Positions 1 to 5,754 of a DNA stretch of 12,064 nt are shown one piece after another (position 1 is the stretch's first letter; every line of letters begins with the position of its first letter). A program made the position numbers and the translations under genes. The notes under the pieces were generated by a model. That model was not told the origin of the DNA. It saw only the letters and a list, made by a program, of their open reading frames with translations, and did no database searches. Origin of the DNA: Syntrophomonadaceae bacterium (GTDB lineage: Bacteria; Bacillota_D; Dethiobacteria; DTU022; UBA8154); NCBI GenBank assembly GCA_007120815.1, contig SKMY01000065.1:1-12064 (forward strand), read 5' to 3'.

Positions 1-29
1 CAATTCCGTATGATGAAAATGGTTTCGTT
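1..29 (-). promoter_or_regulatory. Putative IclR-type operator, shared with the 1576-1604 element
   Basis: Read on the minus strand, these 29 bases match 23 of 29 bases of the plus-strand sequence at 1576-1604, including a 12-base exact run (CATACGGAATTG). Each copy also contains a box resembling the E. coli IclR consensus GGAAATNATTTCC; here it is CGAAACCATTTTC, about 9 of 12 fixed positions. The sequence lies 69-97 bases upstream of the glutamate dehydrogenase start. By the geometry at the iclR copy, its promoter-proximal end points leftward, so it could instead serve a divergent gene outside the window. I see no convincing sigma-A promoter between 30 and 97. The operator role is inferred. 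Confidence 0.5.
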
Positions 30-97
30 TAGAGAAACAAGCAGGAACAAAAGGACAAAACGATTTACAAAAAGAGGAACCTGGAGGTGCAGACCAG

Positions 98-1387
98 TTG
101 GACGTAAAAGAAGTAAAAGCACAAGACGTCAATACGCTCGAAGACATTCATAACCCGTTTAAAATTGCGCAACAGCAGTGTGATGAATGTGCTTGTTTTC
201 TTGATCTTGACCCCGGAATTCACGAAATAGTCCGTGTTCCCAGGCGGGAAATTACGATTTATATTCCGGTCCGGATGGATGATGGCTCAACCAAGGTTTT
301 TCAAGGGTTTCGGGTGATACATAATGATGTGCTCGGCCCGGCCAAGGGCGGCATTCGTTTTCATCCACATGAAACCATCGACACGGTTCGGGCGCTGGCT
401 GCCTGGATGACCTGGAAATGTTCCCTTTTAGATCTCCCCCTGGGGGGAGGGAAGGGCGGGGTTGTCTGCAATCCCAAGGAGATGTCTCAGGGGGAGCTTG
501 AACGCCTGAGCCGAGGGTATGTGTCGCAACTCTGGGAGTTCATCGGCCCGGAGAAAGATATTCCCGCTCCTGATGTTTACACGAACCCACAAGTTATGGC
601 CTGGATGATGGATGAATACTCTAAAATTGTAGGCAGTAACCAATTCGGTGTAATAACCGGCAAACCTCCATTAATCGGCGGTTCTCTCGGACGAGGTGAT
701 GCCACTGCCCGGGGAGGCATTTTTGTGCTTCGCGAAGCGGCGAAGGTTTGTGGTATTAACCTTGATGGGGCTTCAGTTGCCGTACAGGGATACGGAAATG
801 CGGGTTACTATGCCGCTCACCTGGCCCAAACCCTTCTCGGATGCAAAATTGTTGCCGTAAGCGATAGCTCGGGAGCGATCTACAACAAAGAGGGCCTGGA
901 TCCGCAAAAGGTTAATGAACACAAAGCAAAAACAGGTTCAGTGATTAATTATGCTGATGCAGAAAATATTCCCGCGGAAGACCTTTTTAAACTTGATGTT
1001 CAAATCCTGTTCCCCTGCGCCCTGGAAAACGCCATAACGGCCTCAAATGCCCCCGATATTAAAGCGTCCATCATTGCTGAATTTTCCAATGGACCGACAA
1101 CCCCGGAAGCCGATGAAATCCTTTTTGAAAAGGGTGTTCATTTGCTGCCCGACTTTTTATGTAACGCCGGTGGTGTGACCGTTTCCTACTTTGAAATGGT
1201 GCAGAATTTCAACCTGTACTACTGGGAAGAACATGAGATTCATGAAAAACTGGACCGAAAAATGACTAAAGCGTACTATTCCGTGCTAGAAGTTTCCAGG
1301 AAGCACAATATCCATATGCGCCAGGCTGCTTATATTGTTTCGGTCATGCGAGTGGCTGATGCCATTAAGCTCCGTGGCTGGATTTAA
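98..1387 (+). CDS. gdhA: Glutamate dehydrogenase (Glu/Leu/Phe/Val dehydrogenase family)
   Basis: It should catalyse reversible, NAD(P)-dependent oxidative deamination of glutamate to 2-oxoglutarate and ammonia in the cytoplasm. The 429-residue length is normal for the hexameric family. The substrate domain shows GPAKGGIRFHP (residues 80-90, Lys83), a lysine at 107, the catalytic PLGGGKGGV (Lys119) and PAPDV (Asp159). GKPPLIGGSLGR follows, then a Rossmann segment VAVQGYGNAG (227-236) with Asp256 after the second strand. CNAGGVTVSYFE near 355-366 keeps the Val and Ser (Ser363) that line the glutamate side-chain pocket in the Clostridium symbiosum enzyme, so glutamate is the favoured substrate. 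The start is TTG at 98, chosen because GGAGGT (83-88) lies 9 bases upstream and no better start exists. An intrinsic terminator at 1473 makes it the end of its transcript. Oddity: AEFSNGPTT replaces the usual AEGANGPTT. NAD versus NADP preference cannot be read from the sequence. Confidence 0.93.
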   Translation: MDVKEVKAQDVNTLEDIHNPFKIAQQQCDECACFLDLDPGIHEIVRVPRREITIYIPVRMDDGSTKVFQGFRVIHNDVLGPAKGGIRFHPHETIDTVRALAAWMTWKCSLLDLPLGGGKGGVVCNPKEMSQGELERLSRGYVSQLWEFIGPEKDIPAPDVYTNPQVMAWMMDEYSKIVGSNQFGVITGKPPLIGGSLGRGDATARGGIFVLREAAKVCGINLDGASVAVQGYGNAGYYAAHLAQTLLGCKIVAVSDSSGAIYNKEGLDPQKVNEHKAKTGSVINYADAENIPAEDLFKLDVQILFPCALENAITASNAPDIKASIIAEFSNGPTTPEADEILFEKGVHLLPDFLCNAGGVTVSYFEMVQNFNLYYWEEHEIHEKLDRKMTKAYYSVLEVSRKHNIHMRQAAYIVSVMRVADAIKLRGWI

Positions 1388-1472
1388 GACCACTTCAGTG
1401 TTTTCTTTCCCTTGGAAGGTGAGGTTTATCTGATTTAACTTTTAATGATACCGATGTTGAGAAATAAAAATT

Positions 1473-1516
1473 AACCACGGGTGTGCTAAATTTTCCCGCA
1501 CACCCGTGGTTTTTTA
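1473..1516 (+). terminator. Intrinsic terminator of the glutamate dehydrogenase gene
   Basis: A perfect 14-base-pair stem (AACCACGGGTGTGC at 1473-1486 with GCACACCCGTGGTT at 1498-1511) encloses an 11-base loop and runs into a short T tract (1511-1515). It lies 85 bases past the stop codon and separates this gene from the next promoter. Confidence 0.92.
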
Positions 1517-1575
1517 TGTACAGAGATGTAGCGGGCCTTAAACAAGCCCTCTACCGCAGCAAGTTTTTGCTTTTC

Positions 1576-1610
1576 TTCGAAAAGATTTCCACCATACGGA
1601 ATTGCATTCC
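1576..1610 (+). promoter_or_regulatory. Putative IclR-type operator region upstream of the regulator's promoter
   Basis: CGAAAAGATTTCCA (1578-1591) matches about 10 of 12 fixed positions of the E. coli IclR consensus GGAAATNATTTCC. Just downstream is a perfect 13-base inverted repeat, GGAAT-TGC-ATTCC (1598-1610), which abuts the -35 hexamer. The block 1576-1604 recurs inverted at window positions 1-29. The position fits autoregulation of the adjacent IclR-family gene, which is common in this family. The assignment is by similarity and position only. Confidence 0.55.
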
Positions 1611-1639
1611 TTGACAGGGGGTTTTGGGGCAAGTATAAT
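1611..1639 (+). promoter_or_regulatory. Consensus sigma-A promoter of the iclR-nuoEF-like operon
   Basis: TTGACA (1611-1616) and TATAAT (1634-1639) are both perfect hexamers, separated by 17 bases. Transcription should begin near 1646. No other comparable promoter precedes the five following genes, so this is the likely operon promoter. Such a strong promoter flanked by inverted repeats suggests that repression sets the expression level. Confidence 0.88.
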
Positions 1640-1645
1640 GGATAA

Positions 1646-1776
1646 TATAGATGTTTTAGAAATTGATTTCACGATGTGGTAAAGACTCAAGGGGCCCTAG
1701 CAGAAAGATAACCTCTTCCACCAGAAACTGTTCTCGACGGTCTTCATCTCGAGAAAGAAGAAAGGGTTGGTTGGTG
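1646..1776 (+). promoter_or_regulatory. 5' leader of the iclR operon with inverted repeats
   Basis: About 130 bases lie between the expected transcription start and the chosen start codon. A perfect inverted repeat GAAAT-TG-ATTTC (1659-1670) sits at about +14 to +25 and could be a downstream operator. A second, TTCTCGA (1731-1737) with TCGAGAA (1749-1755), could form a hairpin with an 11-base loop just before the ribosome binding site. No known riboswitch or T-box was recognised. The frame open through this stretch from TTG 1663 encodes an Arg/Ser-rich sequence with no family similarity and no Shine-Dalgarno, so it is treated as untranslated. Confidence 0.45.
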
Positions 1777-2580
1777 ATGGTAGAAATGACCAAGCGCTAT
1801 GCCAGGGAAAAGCCCGTTCAATCAGTTGAAAGAACGCTTAGAATTTTGGAAGCGCTGGCAGAATGGGGTCATCCGATGAGCTTGAGTGAAATTAGCAGCC
1901 GCCTGGATTTAAAAAACAGCACAACACACCGACTCCTCAGGACCTTAATCCTGCGTGGATTTGCCCAGCAGGACCCCAACAGCGGAAAATACAAGCTGGG
2001 AATCAAAACATTTAGTATAGGAAATACAGCGCTGTACACCTTAGATATTCGTACCGTAGCCAGGACGTTCTTAAAAGAATTGGTTTTTAACTACCAAGAA
2101 ACGGCGAACCTGGCTATTTTAGATGGTTGGAACGTGATTTACATTGACCAGGTTGAATCAGAAAAAATGGTCAAGACCACTGCTAAACTGGGCAGTCGCT
2201 GCCCTTCCCACTGCAGCGCAGTAGGCAAGGTTGTCCTGGCCAGTTTTCCTCAAAAAGAATTGGAATTGTATTTCAAAGAATGTACCATGGAAAGGTTCAC
2301 AAGTAACACCATTGTTTCTCCGGACTTGCTAAAAGACGAATTAAGAAACGTAAAGGAAAAGGGATTTGCTCTCGACCTTGAGGAAACTGAAGAAGGAATT
2401 CGCTGCGTGGCAGCGCCTATTTTTGATCACACGGGCAGCACTGCGGCTGCAATAGGAATTTCCGGACCCAGCAACCGCATTAACCTGAGCTATTTGAAAG
2501 GAGAGTTGGCTAAAGCTGTTACAGAAACGGCACGAGAAATATCATTCATGCTGGGTTGCAAATCCATCTCCCCAAAATAA
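1777..2580 (+). CDS. IclR-family transcriptional regulator
   Basis: A cytoplasmic DNA-binding regulator of 267 residues, the usual length for the family. The N-terminal winged helix-turn-helix spans about residues 15-75 (SVERTLRILEALAEWG, then LSEISSRLDLKNSTTHRLLRTL, then a wing ending GKYKLG). The C-terminal effector-binding domain shows GSRCPSHCSAVGKVVLASF (139-157), EETEEGIRCVAAPIFD (202-217) and AAIGISGPSNRI (224-235). The start is ATG 1777; AAAGGG at 1761-1766 lies 10 bases upstream, and GTG 1774 or ATG 1786 are alternatives. A longer frame from TTG 1663 is rejected because it starts within about 20 bases of the transcription start without a binding site. It is the first gene of the operon, 21 bases before the NuoE-like gene, so it probably regulates the operon and itself. 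The effector is unknown; glutamate or a related metabolite is only a guess from neighbours. Confidence 0.92.
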   Translation: MVEMTKRYAREKPVQSVERTLRILEALAEWGHPMSLSEISSRLDLKNSTTHRLLRTLILRGFAQQDPNSGKYKLGIKTFSIGNTALYTLDIRTVARTFLKELVFNYQETANLAILDGWNVIYIDQVESEKMVKTTAKLGSRCPSHCSAVGKVVLASFPQKELELYFKECTMERFTSNTIVSPDLLKDELRNVKEKGFALDLEETEEGIRCVAAPIFDHTGSTAAAIGISGPSNRINLSYLKGELAKAVTETAREISFMLGCKSISPK

Positions 2581-2601
2581 CTTTACAAGGAGGGTTTGTT
2601 G

Positions 2602-3090
2602 ATGAAGGCATCAAATAACAACTCCATCGTGAACATGCTTCACGACATACAGAATCGGTACAATTATCTCCCTGAAGACGTATTAAGGGACCTGGCCCAT
2701 GAAGAGGGCATTCCATTGGTAGATATTTACAGGGTGGCCACCTTTTACAGCCTGTTTAGCCTGAAACCCAAGGGGAAGCACAAAATTATGACCTGCACGG
2801 GCACGGCGTGTCATGTTCGCGGCAGCGAGAAGGTAACAGAAGAAATAACCCGTCTTTTGGACATTAAACCGGGTGAGACCACCGAAGACGGCGAGTATTC
2901 CCTGGAGGCTGTCAATTGCCTTGGAGCCTGTGCGCTGGCTCCCCTGGTGGTCATTGATGAACAGTATCATGCCAATATAACGCCCGGAAAAATATCGGCA
3001 CTTTTAAACGGGGTCTCAAAAGAAATGGTTAAGGCAAAAAGCGCAGGCTGCCACTGTTCCAGCGTGCCTATCGGGACAAAGGAGAAGTAA
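2602..3090 (+). CDS. NuoE/HydC-like [2Fe-2S] subunit (BfuC type)
   Basis: A 162-residue thioredoxin-like ferredoxin of the NuoE/HoxE/HydC family. An N-terminal helical part (about 1-58, including NYLPEDVLRDLA and VATFYSLF) precedes the [2Fe-2S] fold, with ligands Cys65 and Cys70 (CTGTAC) and Cys106 and Cys110 (CLGAC). In complex I and HydABC it pairs with the FMN/NADH subunit encoded next. The C-terminus carries an extra CHC (150-152) beyond the usual fold. The start is ATG 2602, 7 bases after AAGGAGGG (2587-2594); TTG codons at 2596 and 2599 are too close to that site. Only 3 bases separate its stop from the next start, so coupled expression is expected. Confidence 0.92.
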   Translation: MKASNNNSIVNMLHDIQNRYNYLPEDVLRDLAHEEGIPLVDIYRVATFYSLFSLKPKGKHKIMTCTGTACHVRGSEKVTEEITRLLDIKPGETTEDGEYSLEAVNCLGACALAPLVVIDEQYHANITPGKISALLNGVSKEMVKAKSAGCHCSSVPIGTKEK

Positions 3091-3093
3091 CCC

Positions 3094-4956
3094 ATGCAAG
3101 CTTTGCAGGTTCCACTCAAGACAAAAGAAGACTTGTTACGCTTACAGGAACACTTTAAAGAAAGTCGTCCGGAAAAAAGTCGATATATTGCTGTTTGCGG
3201 TGATACGGGGTGTTCCGCCTGGGGTTCAAAATCGGTGAAGGATGTCTTTCAGGACTGCCTGAAAAAAAAGGGCCTTGACCGGGAAGTAGACTTAAAATTT
3301 ACAGGCTGCCTGGGGTTGTGTGAGAGCGGTCCTGTTGTCATTGTTTGTCCGGAACAAATCTTCTACCAAAAAATTAAGGAAGAAGACGTTGAGGAGATTA
3401 TTGACAAAACCGTGCTTCAAGGGGAGATCATCGAACGCCTTCTTTACCAGGACGCCATCACCAAGGAACACTACGTTTACGTACGGGATATCCCCTTTTA
3501 CAAAAAGCAGAAACGGCTCTTAATGGGTGATAACCTTAAAATTGATCCCAACCGTATTGAAGACTACCTGGCCCTGGGTGGATACAGCGCCACAGCCCGG
3601 GCTTTAACGGAATTAAGCCCCCTGGAGATCATAAACGAACTGCAGCAATCGAAATTGCGAGGTCGAGGTGGCGCGGGTTTTTCTGCCGGGGACAAGTGGA
3701 AAGAATGTTACGATGCTGTGTCGGATACCAAGTATATTATTTGCAATGCCGATGAGGGTGACCCCGGGGCATTTATGGATAGGAGTTTGCTTGAAGGAAA
3801 CCCCCATTCTGTCCTGGAAGGTCTGATTATCGGCGGCTTCGCTGTGGGGGCCAGAGAAGGCTTCATTTACGTCCGGGCTGAATACCCCACAGCAGTCGTC
3901 AAAATGAAACAAGCCATCCAACAAGCGGAAGAAATGGGGCTGTTAGGGGAAAACATCCTCGATTCGGGTTTTGATTTTCATGTTTCCATCAGTATCGGTG
4001 CTGGCGCCTTTGTTTCCGGGGAAACTTCCGCCCTGATCGCTTCCATTGAAGGACGGGTTGGCGAGCCCCGCCAAAAACCGCCACGGCTGGCTCAGCGGGG
4101 GCTTTGGAACCGTCCGACGGTAGTCAACAACGTGGAATCATTGGCCAATATTCCTATTATTATACGGTTTGGAGAGATGTACCGGCAGACGGGTACGGAA
4201 AAATCCAGGGGAACCAAAATCTTTTCCCTTGTTGGAAAAGTGGTTAATACGGGCTTGGTGGAGGTTCCCCTGGGCATCACCTTAAGGGAGATCATTTTCG
4301 ATATCGGTGGGGGAATCAAGGGGCAGCGCAAGTTTAAAGCGGTACAAACCGGTGGGCCTTCGGGAGGCTGTCTGCCCGAAAATCTGCTGGACACCCCGAC
4401 AGATTTTGAAGAATTAAGCGCTGCCGGTTCGATGATGGGTTCAGGCGGGATGATCGTCATGGACGATGAGACCTGCATGGTTGATGTGGCCCGCTATTTT
4501 TTGCGCTTTCTGAAAGATGAATCTTGCGCCAAATGTTTTTCCTGCCGGGAGGGCATTAACCGGCTGCTGGAAATCGTGGATGATATCATCGACGGTACAG
4601 GTACCCTCGAGCACATTGAACTGCTTCGGGAACTGTCTGTGGTTGTTAAAGATTCCACCTTGTGCGGCCTGGGGCAAACGGCAGCTAACCCGGTGTTATC
4701 CACGCTCCAGTATTTTGAGGAAGAATACCTGGCCCATATTCTAGATCACAAGTGTCCTGCGGGCGTGTGCAAGGCGCTGATCCAATATTCCATTGACGTG
4801 GATCAATGTACCGGCTGCGGGGCTTGCAGGAAAAAATGTCCTGAAGAAGCCATTCGGGGTGACAAGAAAGAAACCCATGAAATCGATATCAAACGATGCA
4901 CCCGGTGCGGAATCTGCCTGGATACATGCAAGTTTGATGCGATCATTAAAAGCTAA
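3094..4956 (+). CDS. NuoF/HydB-like FMN iron-sulfur NADH dehydrogenase subunit (BfuB type)
   Basis: This 620-residue cytoplasmic flavoprotein should be the NAD(H) site of the complex and, if the family analogy holds, the bifurcating core. The N-terminal thioredoxin-like [2Fe-2S] domain uses Cys35, Cys40, Cys72 and Cys76. FMN/NADH motifs are GRGGAGFSAGDKW (190-202), ICNADEGDPGAFMDR (216-230) and GAGAFVSGETSALIASIEG (302-320). An SLBB region follows (about 375-410). The NuoF-type [4Fe-4S] site is Cys478, Cys481, Cys484 and Cys524. Two C-terminal [4Fe-4S] motifs are Cys572/575/578/582 and Cys602/605/608/612. Cys461, His552, Cys554 and Cys559 resemble the extra zinc site described for HydB. This domain order is that of HydB rather than respiratory NuoF. 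The start is ATG 3094 with AAAGGAG (3078-3084) upstream. All cluster ligands are intact. Confidence 0.95.
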   Translation: MQALQVPLKTKEDLLRLQEHFKESRPEKSRYIAVCGDTGCSAWGSKSVKDVFQDCLKKKGLDREVDLKFTGCLGLCESGPVVIVCPEQIFYQKIKEEDVEEIIDKTVLQGEIIERLLYQDAITKEHYVYVRDIPFYKKQKRLLMGDNLKIDPNRIEDYLALGGYSATARALTELSPLEIINELQQSKLRGRGGAGFSAGDKWKECYDAVSDTKYIICNADEGDPGAFMDRSLLEGNPHSVLEGLIIGGFAVGAREGFIYVRAEYPTAVVKMKQAIQQAEEMGLLGENILDSGFDFHVSISIGAGAFVSGETSALIASIEGRVGEPRQKPPRLAQRGLWNRPTVVNNVESLANIPIIIRFGEMYRQTGTEKSRGTKIFSLVGKVVNTGLVEVPLGITLREIIFDIGGGIKGQRKFKAVQTGGPSGGCLPENLLDTPTDFEELSAAGSMMGSGGMIVMDDETCMVDVARYFLRFLKDESCAKCFSCREGINRLLEIVDDIIDGTGTLEHIELLRELSVVVKDSTLCGLGQTAANPVLSTLQYFEEEYLAHILDHKCPAGVCKALIQYSIDVDQCTGCGACRKKCPEEAIRGDKKETHEIDIKRCTRCGICLDTCKFDAIIKS

Positions 4957-4992
4957 CAAATAGAGCGAACTGATGCTGGGGGAGGTAGACTT

Positions 4993-5694
4993 ATGTTGGA
5001 AATGACATTAAACGGGTTGGAAATTCATGTCGAACCAGGGACAACACTCCTGGAGGCGGCTCTGTTTTACGGGATTGATATTCCCACCCTTTGTTTCGAT
5101 GAAGGACTGAGCCCTATTGGGGCCTGCCGGCTTTGCCTGGTTGAGATTGGCCCGCCCGGCCGCTCCCGCCTGGTTTCGGGCTGCACCTATCCGGCCCAAA
5201 AAGGCCTGGAGATCCGTACGCACTCCAGGCGGGTGGTCAATGCACGAAAACTTTTAATCGAGATGTACCTGGCCACCTGCCCCTCCTCCAAAACCATCCA
5301 GGACCTGGCATCCAAGTACCACGTGACCCGGGTACGTTTCAAGCAGAAGCACGAGGATTGCATTCTCTGCGGTTTATGCGTACGGATGTGCGAGGAACAG
5401 ATGCAGGCCAAGGCCATCGAATTCATCGGCCGGGGTGCCGATTTGCGCATCAGCACCTTTTTCGATAAGAAGTCCGATGACTGCCGGTACTGCGGGGGGT
5501 GCATGTACATCTGCCCCGTTTGCCAGCCCCGCTGCCAGGGTCCTCAGGAGAAAGATGCAGTATGCAACGCCTGCCTGAACCTGGAACCGCCGTGCCTGGA
5601 ACAGCACGAGGATGCCATGTGCTACATGGACCCCTGCGTGGCTTGTGAACAGGAACACGCCTCAACGCATCAATGCGCTAAAAATAAAAAATGA
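4993..5694 (+). CDS. Short NuoG/HydA-like iron-sulfur protein with Cys-rich tail
   Basis: A 233-residue protein with 22 cysteines, probably an electron-wiring subunit. The N-terminal plant-type [2Fe-2S] domain has Cys34, Cys45, Cys48 and Cys64, as in NuoG, HoxU and HydA. The following His-Cys3 cluster segment of NuoG/HydA (HPxDCxxC...) is replaced by ATCPSSKTIQDLASKY (95-110), so that cluster appears lost. Two [4Fe-4S] motifs follow: Cys123/126/129/133, and Cys164/167/170/174 with an extra Cys177. The tail (178-233) holds eight more cysteines (181, 191, 194, 201, 210, 215, 218, 228) that match no cluster motif I can name. There is no H-cluster or molybdopterin domain. The start is ATG 4993 after GGGGGAGGT (4978-4986). 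The gene follows the HydB-like gene by 36 bases. Confidence 0.88.
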   Translation: MLEMTLNGLEIHVEPGTTLLEAALFYGIDIPTLCFDEGLSPIGACRLCLVEIGPPGRSRLVSGCTYPAQKGLEIRTHSRRVVNARKLLIEMYLATCPSSKTIQDLASKYHVTRVRFKQKHEDCILCGLCVRMCEEQMQAKAIEFIGRGADLRISTFFDKKSDDCRYCGGCMYICPVCQPRCQGPQEKDAVCNACLNLEPPCLEQHEDAMCYMDPCVACEQEHASTHQCAKNKK

Positions 5695-5714
5695 TGGGTC
5701 TGGTAAAAAAATAG

Positions 5715-5727
5715 ATCACCTGGTGAT
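5715..5727. repeat. 13-base palindrome inside the operon
   Basis: ATCACC-T-GGTGAT is a perfect palindrome in the 60-base gap before the glutamate-synthase-like gene. It is too tight to form an RNA hairpin loop, so a protein-binding site is the more plausible role, if any. It may be chance. Confidence 0.3.
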
Positions 5728-5754
5728 AGAGAAAACGGAAGGGAGACAATAAAG

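Noticed and set aside
1663..1776. N-terminal extension of the IclR-family protein from TTG 1663
   Set aside because: It starts about 17 bases after the predicted transcription start without a Shine-Dalgarno. The 38 residues are Arg/Ser-rich and unlike the family, and ATG 1777 gives a normal-length protein.
1646..1776. Riboswitch or T-box in the iclR leader
   Set aside because: No T-box consensus, no terminator/antiterminator pair and no known aptamer core could be identified; only a single short hairpin is visible.
4993..5694. Truncated pseudogene of HydA or NuoG
   Set aside because: The frame is intact with a good binding site, all listed cluster motifs are complete, and the Cys-rich tail looks purposeful rather than decayed.
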